DNA of 64,000 nt from Lentinus brumalis (lineage: Eukaryota > Basidiomycota > Agaricomycetes > Polyporales > Polyporaceae). The translations under genes were made by a program, and so were the position numbers. Positions 35,193 through 45,661 of the stretch are shown piece after piece. Position 1 is the first letter of the stretch; each line of letters begins with the position of its first letter. The stretch covers positions 806,001-870,000 of the forward strand of contig MARA01000010.1 in the NCBI GenBank assembly GCA_001792895.1, given 5' to 3'. Below the pieces are notes generated by a model. It was not told the origin of the DNA, searched no databases, and worked only from the letters and a program-made list of their open reading frames with translations.

Positions 35193-37294
35193 TCAAAGAC
35201 CGACCGCGGTCCGGAGCTTTGCGAAGTTCGGGGTACCGAGACCGGTGACCTAGTAGTCGAGCAACGGGTGAGCCATCTGCTGAGCAGGCATGTCGAGGAG
35301 CACTCACCGGGTCCCAACCAGCGCGGGCCGGGAAACCGTTCGTGTTGCATCCAGGGTTGCTGCCGGTCGTGACATCGTTCAGCGCCGCGGTACCAGCGGC
35401 GGAGTAGAGGAAGGGGTTGAGGAAACCAAGTGGCGGCTTGCCAGCAGCAGCGAGCTCATCGTTGAGCAATGCGATGACGCTCGCAAAGATGGGCGACGAG
35501 CAGCTGGTTCCGTCGACCAGGCCGAACTGGTTGCTGAGTACGATCTCGACGTTCTCTCCCTGGGCAGAGACATCGGGGAACGCACGACCAGTGCGCGTGA
35601 ACTTTCCCGAATTGGTGTTGCCGAGCGCGGTGAGGTAGGTGGATACTGCGGAGGCCTGGTAAGAGGGCTGCGCGAAGATCGCGGAGAAGCCACCAGAGGA
35701 GAAGTCCGCGGCGGTCTCGGTGATGCCAGTGGTGGCGCCGACAGAGGTCAAGCTGAAGGACTTCAATCAGCACATACTGACGCTCAAGTGGAATGGTGCG
35801 CTTACAAGGGGCATCCAGATGGGAAGGTCGGGATGAACGTCGTGCAACGCTGGCTCTGCGAACCAGATACACCGCCGTCGCCAGAGGCGAAGAGAATAGA
35901 AGTACCACGGGCGCCGAGCTGCATGTACGCGTTGCAGAGCGAGCTGAAGAGCGGGCATATATGTGAACGACATTTGGAGGCGAAGCACCCAGCGACTCAC
36001 TTGGCAACCGAGGTCGGGAGGTCGGGCTCGTCAAAGCCGTAGCTGGTGGTGAGGACTTGCGGGGGGTTGGACTCGCCGAGGAGGAAGTCGATCTGGTCGA
36101 GGAAGCCGTTCACGCCGTCGCGGTTGTTCTCGCCGACAGAGATAAAGACATTGGGGACCTGGGTGGCAACGCCGACCGTGTACTGAATGTCGAGGTTCTA
36201 GTGTGAATAATGTCAGCTATTGCCGCGAGGAAGGAAGCTTGCAGGATCCGTACAGCCTCGATACCAGCCTCGTTTATATTCTGGTTATTCGATCCGCCGT
36301 CCAGGGTCTGCAGGGTGAAGGTGGTCGCTGCGGGAATATCTGGGCGAAGACGACCCAAAAACGTCTATTGGCGCACATCAGTGAATCTTTATAATGGAGG
36401 TGTAGGCTTTCTGTACATGCCTTGAGATCAGCCTGGTTAGCGAACTGCTCGATGAAGCCGCTGACGCCGAGCTGGTTGGTCTTCACAGTAGCAGGAGTGG
36501 TAGGAATGCCGTAGAGTGCCTGCAAGCACGCAGGGGTGATGGTACTTGCGCACGACGCCGGGACCGCATCCGACGTGACGTTGACTGCAGGCTTGATCTT
36601 CGGGGGCGTCACGAACTGCGGGCCACTGAAAGGCTTGGTGAACCTGGAAAATACAATGTACGCTCGCATGAGCGCTCGGAGGTTATCCAACTTCCGGTTA
36701 CGTACACCGTAGTGGGGTGGACGAAGTCGAGCTGGCCCTTGAGGTCTGCCGGAATGGAGTACGCGAGCGTCCGGATGGACGTCGTCCCGGAATCGATGTG
36801 GGTGAACTCCGAGAAGTCGGCGTCGAGCAGCTCGTTGGCCTTGCTGACGGGGATCGAGAAGCGCAGCTGGTCGCCCGACGGAGATGCCTGCGTGGCTTCG
36901 ATGTCGTTCTCCTTGAGCCAAGCCGTCACAGCATCGATAGTCTCTTGCTTCGGCGTCACGAAGCTCTCCACCTGTGGATCCGAATATTTGTCAGTATCTC
37001 CGGCTTCGCTAGAACGAGGGGTGAATAGCACCGTACCTGCTCCTTGGTGAGGTGCTGGCCGAACAACGGGCTTCCAGGCGTGCTGACGTCCATGAGAGCC
37101 TTCTCGAGGCCTGCAATGTCGTTCTGAACAAGAGCGACACGAAGGTCGAGCATGGTGTCCGGCGCGGCGGGGCCCTTCAGCGCGAACGCGGGTGGGACCT
37201 GGGCGCGAGTCTCGTGCACCTGCAGGCTGCGGGCGACGGGCTTGCCGTACGCCGCGATGGCAAGGCAGGCGACCAGGAGAGCTGAGGAGAACAT
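35193..37294 (-). CDS. Secreted sedolisin-type serine carboxyl peptidase (S53, tripeptidyl-peptidase-like)
   Basis: Eight exons: 37294-37037, 36971-36706, 36643-36421, 36364-36254, 36197-36001, 35943-35806, 35752-35308, 35249-35193; 564 residues. It is an acid protease that would release tripeptides from extracellular protein. A signal peptide (MFSSALLVACLAIAAYG) and a pro-domain (LDLRVALVQNDIAGLEKAL, FGQHLTKEQVESFVTPK) precede the mature part. Catalytic residues are Glu and Asp in NINEAGIEANLDIQY, the oxyanion Asp in LFASGDGGVSG and the nucleophile in DGTSCSSPIFA; AGWDPVTGLGTPNF is the calcium-site end. Intron 3 has a GC donor (GCATGT at 36420), the only choice that keeps phase into TFLGRLRPD. 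It is transcribed in the same direction as the neighbouring lipase. Confidence 0.94.
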
Positions 37295-37365
37295 GGCGGG
37301 TAGAAACCGAGAGTCCCGGGTGACGAAGGGCTGACGGTTTGTGAGGAGGATACGCAGTGACGAGG

Positions 37366-37376
37366 AGGCTTTATAC
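37366..37376 (-). promoter_or_regulatory. TATA box of the sedolisin gene
   Basis: agtataaagc on the minus strand, about 75-80 bp before the ATG at 37294. The spacing is like that of the TATA box of glycosyltransferase copy A. Confidence 0.55.
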
Positions 37377-38306
37377 TGCTGCGTACGCGGGAGGAGTTCC
37401 GCAGAGCTTCTCGACAGAAGTCAGGAGGTCCGGCGATAACACAGAGGATATGGAAGGCAACAGCGGGTGCGCTGTAGGTTGTGCCGCATGTGCTCGACTC
37501 TGCTTGCGAAGATCAAGACACTGTTGTCGCAGGACATACGTCGGGCTATCTTGTATGGCAAATTGAGACCGCCGGACTCGGGGTGGTGCCACATTTGAAT
37601 GCGAGCAAGGCGCAGGATGGCAAGACATTCTCATCGAGGTTCTGGTGTGAGAGCGGTTCATGCGGTGGAGAGAAAGCAGCGCAGTCCTGCTGCTCCTGTC
37701 TGCGAAAGATTCGATGCAAGCCGTTAGCAATCTGTCAGACGCAAGCTATGTCTGGACGCGATAAGACAGAACTTACCTCCTCGTTGCGCTGCTAGATTGG
37801 AAGCTCTCTGGAACCCGCGGGTCACAAGATCGGGGAAACATAGTCCTATCGCGTGAGCGAGCACGACTCGAAGAATGACCATGGGAAAAGCTGCATCCTG
37901 ATAGATCCCAAGACAAACCATCTCGGGGAAGCATTGCGGACATTCGTGATAGAGCCCGGCGTATGTAACAGGATCCGTGCGCACACGTTCGCTCGTGCAA
38001 ACTCGTACCATAGACAGCACCCCAGTGACAGATACATCCTGGTCGATGGGTCAACTGGAGGCAAGACCTTTGAAGGAAGAGCGAGGGTGTGCCGATAAAT
38101 CGATCACAGTCCGACTTGGGTCTGCCGCGCATCTCCACGAGGGTCAAACTCCGGCAATCTGCAGGCAGATCCAGATCGACAGGTGTTCAAGAAGATATTG
38201 GCTCGTACGCGTGGTCGACGACGCCCGCTGCCTTCGAAGCCGAACGCTTATTGCAACGATGTTTACATCAGTATGAAATGACTGCCATATGACACCTGTG
38301 AGACTA
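37377..38306. other. Intergenic, no supported gene
   Basis: About 0.9 kb between the sedolisin promoter and the 3' end of the lipase gene. Only short open frames are present; none looks like a protein family. It should contain the lipase 3' UTR. Confidence 0.45.
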
Positions 38307-39400
38307 TCAAACAGGACAGAACTTATTCCCCATGGAGATGTTCTGGAAATACGGTCCCCTGTGATTGTCGATGCTCAGGTCGAGCAATGAGTTGCCCGGA
38401 GAGCAGTTCTGGTTCTCCTGACCCGGGCAGCGTTGAGCGGTAGCGGTGTTGCCGCTCGAGTCCACCCCTGTGATGTGGATCTCATTGCTCGGATGTTGGA
38501 AGTCGACGAACTGGGGTGGGACTTGAGGGACCGGGTCATGCTGGTTCGTGACATGGGTGAACGACGTGCCGAGCTGTCAACGAGACAAATAAGACCCCGT
38601 AACCATGTGCAACCACAGAGGCACTACTCACCGTCGAGTCGACAAGGTCGGCCCAGGCCTTGTTGCCTACTCGGGGCAGGCCGAAGACTGTCGCGGTGAC
38701 TGCTATGCTCGGATCGAGCTTCATCCTCAGCATCATCCCGTCGATGCTCGCAATCGCTGCTCCAAGACTGTGCCCGGTGACCAGCACTTTCTTGGCGCCG
38801 GTAGACTCTAGTGCGGACTGTACGGTCGACAAGACGACGTCCGCCGTCCTCTCTTGCGTGTACGCGAACCCATCGTGCATCTTGACATCCTCTGCGACTT
38901 CATGTGAGCCTACACGACCATATGGGCAACTCGAGGGCAGCAGACTCGCCGTTTGCCTTTGGCAGGATAGTGGTGTTCGCATCCACTTGAAAGAAGTTGA
39001 GGTCGTTGAGGTCCGAGAGGAGATTCGCCGGTTCTGTGCCCTGATGTGCGACAACGATCGTGTCCGTGTCGACATCGTGGGCGACGAAGAAGTTCGGTAT
39101 CAGACCGTCGTCACCGCCGGCGACAAGGATCTTGACGTTCGGGAGCGCGTCGCACTGCTCGCCGCATGTCATGTTCAAGACCGCGGGCGACGAGCAGTAC
39201 GCCACGCGGGCGAACAGCGCCGGCCGCACGAGCGTGTTCGTGATGTCCTCCTGTGAGAGGGCGGTCGCGTCGGCATCGGACGTCTCTCCGTCCGTGTTGA
39301 TGTTGATATCACCAAAGTCGATCCCAAACAGCGGAGTGGGAGCCGCAGTTGCCACCTTGATGATGGCGGCGAGGAGGAGGATGGCGGAAACCGCGCGCAT
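38307..39400 (-). CDS. Secreted class-3 (fungal type) lipase
   Basis: Three exons, about 39400-38957, 38889-38632, 38573-38307; about 322 residues. A triacylglycerol-lipase-like alpha/beta hydrolase with a signal peptide (MRAVSAILLLAAIIKVATAA). Family blocks are LFARVAYC, DTIVVAHQGTEPANLLSDL, the nucleophile elbow VTGHSLGAAIA, FGLPRVGNKAWADL, the Asp in HVTNQHDPVPQVPPQFVDFQ and the His in NEIHITG. The exon 1/2 junction is uncertain. No GT donor keeps phase; a GC donor after ILPK (38956) with the acceptor at 38890 does. Another reading would end exon 1 at a GT donor after NFFQ. Cysteine pairs near the C-terminus (CPGQENQNC) suit a secreted fold. Confidence 0.87.
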
Positions 39401-39601
39401 CGTGGATTCGAGCGTGATGGAAACGTATGGGTGGTCGTAAAGTTCCTCGTAAAGAGAATGCCCGCCAGGGGATGAGGAACCAAAGGCCGACCAGGACCAG
39501 CAGAAGGAAGAGCAACAGTCACCCGAACGCGGCTCGCGCGGGCTGAGTCGTAGGAGTCGTCACGGACAGGTGCAGACGAGGAACCAAGATCTCCGCGTCG
39601 G

Positions 39602-39611
39602 CCTTTATACC
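39602..39611 (-). promoter_or_regulatory. TATA-like element upstream of the lipase
   Basis: gtataaaggc on the minus strand about 205 bp before the ATG at 39400. It implies a leader of about 170 nt if used. Confidence 0.35.
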
Positions 39612-40285
39612 AACCATGTCGTTCCCGCCAAGAGGCCAGCACGAGGACCAGAGGTAGTATCATCAGCTCATGGAAGAGCCTCCTGCACAGCTCGGGAGAC
39701 GTGATGCCCGTCTGCACCATGCCGGACTCACAGCGGGCGTGTCAATCAGTCCTTGGCTCTTCCTGACCTGTAAGAAAGCAGAGTGATCGCCAGAGCGGGG
39801 ACGATGTGCATCGCATACCATCAATGCGAGGGGATGTGTTGCTGCGAACATGATGACCGCTGGTGGTTGGCTGGTGGTCCTGACAACTCGGCCAGCTGGC
39901 AATCATGCGAAGTCGACAAGTTCCAGCTGCAGTCAGTGGCGTCCATCCTGTATCTGGAGCGAACCTAGGATGACCCAGGGGAGGAGCACTTCAGTAACTT
40001 CAGTAGCGTGGATGTAGAAACGAACAGTCGAGGCAAGCAAGCGAAACGCTACATACGATTACGTCAGCTTATACTGAACGCTCAGGCCTGGTGCACGCTC
40101 TGCACGGCGTCAAGAGTACGTGCAATGACTGCACACTACATTCAGTGACGATGTACAGGGTCTCGTGATGATATATGTGGGCACAACGTAAGCAGCAAAA
40201 AGCAGAAAACATTACAAAGAGTTCGTAAAACTATCTACTGATCGTGAAAGCAATCCGGAGCTACTCGTACAAGGAAGCCGTCCGC
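39612..40285. other. Intergenic, no supported gene
   Basis: Spacer between the lipase promoter and the 3' end of the CNNM-type gene. No recognisable coding or repeat structure. Confidence 0.45.
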
Positions 40286-43200
40286 TCAATCCTGGGCCGC
40301 ATTTGCGTTGGAATCCTCCGCGGGCTTGTCGGGCGCACCTTTCTTCTCCTCGGGCGGCGCTATACTCGGCCCAGCCTCCTCGCCCTTGCCGCCCTCCTTC
40401 TCCCTCTCGCTCACGGGGACGTCGATCGTCGCCGCGCGCTTTACCCCAAACACCTTCCCCATCAGCCCCGTCTTCTTCCCGCCCACACCGAGAGAGCTGT
40501 CCGACAGCGCCGGGGTCAGCCCCGCAGGTGAGGCCGACAGGTGCGTCGCCTGGAGCATCGGCGACGCCGGCACGGTCTGCGCCCCTCGCGGGACGGTGTC
40601 CGACACGGCGTCGAACCGCGCCCCGGGGCTCGCGTCCCCGCCAGCGCGCCCACGACGGCGGGCAAGGAAGCGCTTCGCCTCGGGCGAGATGTGTGTGGCG
40701 AGGTGGCCCTGGCCCTCGCGGTCGAACTCGTCGTAGATCTCCTCGCCGATCAGCTCCTCGACGACGTCCTCGAGCGTGATGATCCCGAGCGGCATGATGT
40801 ACGGGTCCATCGATTGCACGAACTGCGGGGCGTCAGCACGGTGCGACAACGCAGCCAGCAAGGCGGGTACTCACGTCCTCAGCCTCCTCCATACCGAGCA
40901 CAGCGTCGTCCGGCAGACTCTGCTCGCGGCCCATGCTCAGCGCCTTGGCGATGCCGCTCGAGATCGCGCCCTGGCGAGTTGTCTCCTTCTTCAGGTCGCC
41001 CAGCTCGACGTCGTCCTTGCCCCCGGCCTCCTTCGACTTGCGCTTCTTGTCCTTCTTGCCCCAGCGGTGCTTCTTCTTGCCCTCGGGCTTGTCGCCGCGC
41101 AGCGTCGCGTCGCGGTCGCTGCCGCCGTTGGTGCTGGGGGACGCCTCGGATCCGCTGGAGTCAGAGTCCGAGCCAGAGTCAGAGTCAGAGTCGCCCATGC
41201 CGACGCGGTCCTTCAGACGCTGCGTGAGGCCTTTCCTGACCTCCTGCTGGACGCTCTTCGCCTTCTCGAGGGAGAACCGGCTGACGATAGCCATGTGGCT
41301 CCGGCCCTCCTGGAACTTGTCGAGGATGCTCAAGATCGGCTCGTTGAACGGCACGCAGGGGATGGAGTTCAGCGGGACGCTCGACAGCGGCGTCGCGGCC
41401 TTGGGGTCGAGGAGCAGGAGCTGCTTCACCAGGAGAACACCGATGATCTTCTTGACTTTCTGCACGCGGTCGGGAAGGGGCGCGTCTGCGGCGTCGGTCT
41501 GGAGGGAACCCTGGGCCTTCGCAAGGACCGGAACCTCGACCTCATCGTACACAGGGACACGGGAGTGACCGGTGTCGCATATGAGCTTCATCATGTCAAA
41601 GTCGAGCTTCGTGTTGATGTTCAGCATGAACGTCTTGTCGAGGGGCGTCATCGCTTGGCGGACAACCTTCTCCTGGAGATCGAGAGTCGCGCCGATGATC
41701 GTGATGGTGTCTGACTGCAGGTCTCCGCCGAGTTCCCCAGCCGTCGAGTGCAGAGCAATGAGCTCCTTCAGTTCTGCGCAAGGCATAATCAGTATCACGG
41801 TTAACTATGTGATGCCGTCGCACTCACCAGCTCGGCGGTACATGATACCGTGGTGGGGCCGAGGATAAACTCCATCAATTTCGCGACAGGCCACGAGATG
41901 ACGCCCTGACGAATTATGTGAGCGATGGTACGGGCCGATGAAGAGAAGCAGACTCACAATGAGGAGGATCAGGAGACGGACAAACCACGCCATGTGCGCA
42001 CCAATGGCTAAACCATGTCGAGTACATAACGACTGAGGGATGATTTCCGAGAAACTGAAGCACGTGTCAGTAAAACGCAACAGTGGAGACTATGTTGAGA
42101 CATTGCAACAGAACAGGGTTACGAAAAGCGTTGCCAGCAGCAGGGAGCCGCTGGTCGGGGTACTTGTACTGACCGTTTCGTTACGAAACGGGGTTCCACG
42201 GTTGTAACCATATACATCAAGAACCCTCATGACGCAGGTGACATCATGCGGCGGCAGAAGTGCGTGGGTGTCTTGCCCAGGAAAGCAAGAGAGATGCCTG
42301 CCGTGCCAAGGGTGGACAGACACTTGTGCTGCAGACACGACGTGCATCGCCAGAAAACCTGGTCGGTGAAAGGGATGTTTACATCCAGGCGAAGGATAAC
42401 TCCTTTGTTTTCGCGAGCGCTTAGGCCCCGAAACAGTGAAAGGTTAGCCCAGCCTGGACTATCACATCCCTTTCACTGACCGGTTCTTCTGCGGGTGCAC
42501 GTCGTGCTCGCCAGCTAGGCGATATAGGCGCGGTGTCGCCTCGTCCAAAATGAGAAGGAGAACGGGACAGAGGACGAGACAGAACCAGGTTAGGGACGGG
42601 TACCTGTGTTCTGGGAGTGTCTGTTCCTTCCTTTTTTGTTCGCGCCCTGACCGTCTGAGAACGAGACTACATACTGCAGACGCGACCTTACGGGGAAGAG
42701 AGAAGCACGGCCCATTGAGCCGAAATGTGGCTCTGGCTTGGGCATATCACAAAGATTGCGATCCACGGGGAGCGGTCTCCATGGGGACTCCGGCGGAGGC
42801 CCCATCACGACAGGCATCCCAGCAGACGGGACATAGGCATGTCAAAGGGGAAGCAGGACACATGCGTCGTGCCGGAAGGAGAGAGCCACCGCGTATGAAG
42901 CCGAAATGAAGCTCTCGCCCCGGCAGATGGAGCACACGCGCGAACAGCAATCCGGATATGCGAAAGACGCGTGTAAGGTCCGTCTCTGAAGACATATCCG
43001 GGCCAAGCCGGTGTTCACGGGAACAGACAGAAAGGGCAGGCACTCACATTACGATGAGCACGGTACTGACGACGACGCTCACGATGCCTCCGCCCAGGAC
43101 TGGTTCAGAAATGATGGGCAGAGCCTCGTTGACGATCATGTTGGCCAAGAGGAGGGAGATGAGGAGAAGGTGGCCATTCTTGCGTATGGGGATGATCTTC

Positions 43201-43569
43201 TTGGCGTACTTGCGCTGTTTCCTGGATGAGTTGCGGGGTCAGTTCTTGTCGCGCCCGATACGGTTTGAGTACTCACGGCGTTCCGCTGATACTCAAGACC
43301 TGCAGCTGCGTCTCGTCCAAGCTCATGTAGCCAAGCGTCAAGCCAGCGAATAGGCCAGACAGCAAGACTAGCACGGGAATCAGGACTGCAAAAACAGCGA
43401 ACTCCGGGTCGTGTTCATCCTCTCTCTTCGCGAATGAACGCACTCGTTGCGTTGCGGCCTCGCGTGAGATCCCAGTTAGTTTGCCCAGGCCATGTGTGGC
43501 GAGAGTGAACAACGAGTAAGTTAGACGTGGATAGCGGTTGGCTCCATGGCTAATCGGGGTTGGGACCAT
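40286..43569 (-). CDS. MAM3: CNNM/Mam3-type DUF21 and CBS-domain membrane protein
   Basis: Six exons: 43569-43277, 43221-43048, 42054-41958, 41905-41828, 41773-40875, 40822-40286; about 692 residues. Family members influence metal (Mg/Mn/Zn) homeostasis at the vacuolar or plasma membrane. The DUF21 part has VLIPVLVLLSGLFAGLTLGY, MSLDETQLQVLSISGTPKQR, LLLISLLLANMIVNEALPI and FSEIIPQSLCTRHGLAIGA. CBS repeats follow (AMTPLDKTFMLNINTKLDFD, HSRVPVYD, PLGIITLEDVVEELIGEEIY) with an acidic/basic insertion between them. Exon 4 needs one more C in the run 41855-41858 to join WPVAKLMEFILGP to HHGIMYRRAELKE. Intron 2 is 993 nt. An upstream in-frame ATG at 43686 would add 39 residues. Confidence 0.9.
42336..42506. 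repeat. 171-bp foldback / MITE-like inverted repeat in the MAM3 intron
   Basis: Two 43-nt arms, 42336-42378 and 42464-42506, are inverted repeats of each other without gaps; I count 36 of 43 matching. The innermost 18 nt (ggtcggtgaaagggatgt against acatccctttcactgacc) differ at one base. The 85-bp centre is unrelated. No clear target-site duplication is visible. It sits in an intron of unusual length. Confidence 0.7.
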
Positions 43570-45661
43570 ATACGTTGAGCAAAGAGGCTTGGGAGGTACC
43601 AAGAGGAGGAGGAGGAGGTGGTGAGCGAACTCGAGCGACTTGTCTTGCGCTGGGTATAAGGCCACGTAGGCGCCCAAGCGACCCACTGTCTTGGCACATG
43701 ACGCACGCGGTGCCGCTGACCGCCGTGCTCCGGCATCTCGGCATTCTCCTACCCCGCACAGCGCCTACCGAGCCTCGGACATCCATGATACACACTTACT
43801 GATCCTGCCTTGAAGCTTGAGCTTGACTTGGTACAAGACTCGTAACTCAATCTTTCTGCTTCCGCTCTGCTTTCTCAAGGGAATGGCCAAACATCGTACA
43901 AACCACTGGCGAATTCACGTCGCACAGCATTTCGGAAGATCGCCGAATGCCAAGGGGGTGGCAGAAAGTGAATAACTTACCGGGGTCCTGAAAGTGCGAT
44001 AAGCAACTTTCTGGGGACCCCCTCCCCCCCTCCCCCGTGGGAAACTACTTTATATGGTATGTTTTCCGTATGTTGCACGACAAAACATTGCAAAATAGGA
44101 TGAAAAATCTAAACATTCGAGAGTGAGGACTGGTGGCTGTCTATGGTCTGTTTCCCGACTATTGTAAGCTTCAGAAACTGCGAATCCGTGCGTGTCCTGC
44201 AACTGAGAGGGTGAACCCTGAGAGCGTCAAAGTTCCTTATATGGCCGGTCAGACGCCCATATGCCATGCTTGAGTTGCTCGACACTGGTCACAGCCCTGT
44301 ATACCTCTTACATGTAATCCATGTCACTCCAAAAAATGTTGGAACTGCTCAGGAGCCTCACAAGATTGTCTATCGACGCCTCAAGAAGTCCCAAAGAATG
44401 TGCACAAACGACCTCCCGAAAGTGCAACAAGACCCCCGAAACCCCCCTCCCCCCATAGACGCCCAGTACCCACGGTCTCGGATTTTTCCGATGCCACCCC
44501 CTTGCCGAATGCTGTCCTCGAGGATGACTAGATTGCCTCGTGAGTACTTCCCGGATATGTGTGCGCCCCTGCAATTGGATACTGAACTTGGAACTCGAAG
44601 TGCATTCCCGTACGCTCTGGTACGATGGCGAGGTTGCGGCGCTTGGCTTGTGCGCCCCGATAGAGCTTCTGAGTAAAGCTTGTGTATACGGGCCTTCCGT
44701 GCCAGCATGAGCAGCGCAAGACGTATGAGGATCAACGTATGTGGTATTGTCGCGACACAGGAGGAGCTCCCATATAGCTGCCATTCCACTGGATATCTTC
44801 TTCGCCAGAGGACGCTTGAACGGTGAGTGTAGAGTGTACTTGAAAACTGACACTCGCATTGTCTATGTAGGAGATGACGCAACAGCAGTAGCGACTGGGA
44901 GACCTTGCTGGACGATCCTGGCACATCATGTGTACTGGAATGCTCCTTGCAAGGGGACGTGGCAACTATCGTGCATAAGGTAGACATGAACTCACTGCAG
45001 GCACAGGTAGTGACGTATGGTGAAGCTTCGCCCTGCGTAGCTAGTGGAGTGCAGATAAGTCTTGAAAGGCCTTTCACCTCCCCATTATCAGCTCATATTG
45101 CAGCCACCAGGCAACCCGCGGTGGCACGTTGGTGTCCAGGGCTCGAGGCAGATGCGCGCAACGCTGTCGTTCAACCTTCTATGACGCTGCGTGACGGGAC
45201 GTGTCGAGTGTGTGACACTCCGCGTTTGTCGCGTTCACAGCGCCTCCCCACTCGGACCCGGCGAATATTCCACCGCACACTCTTCACGACGACCCAGGCC
45301 GCAGAGTACGGGCCCGCTCACCTACGCCATATTATATGCATGTCGCGCCCGCTGAGAGCACTGTCAACGCTCACGCCTCGTGCACAGCGGAGGCTCTGCA
45401 CTGTCCAGTCGCAACCGTCCTCCCATGTCAAAAGCTGCTGATACGGTATGACAACATCCTGACAGGCTTCCCCCGCCGCTCCCTCAAATACCGCGAGGGT
45501 CTCTGTGCCATTCCCGCGGCACGGTACTTCGCAGGGCATTGACTGAGTCAGTCGCCCTTGTTCGTTCGACTCTCTCAGCTCCCTGGCGGGCCTTTTCCTC
45601 TTTCTTCTTGGCCCTTTTCTTGTGCCTTAGGACGTTCTTTTGAACTTCATTCCTTACGGAG
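43570..45661. other. 2.1-kb region without a confirmed gene
   Basis: It contains an imperfect hairpin at 43982-44021 (ggggtcctgaaagt ... aactttctggggacccc) followed by a C-rich run, with a related motif (gaaagtgcaacaagacccccg) at 44418-44440. On the minus strand two exon-like stretches near 44,850-44,730 (DNASVSFQVHSTLTVQASSG) and 44,690-44,540 (LYRGAQAKRRNLAIVPERTG) look protein-like but could not be joined into a full gene. Confidence 0.35.
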
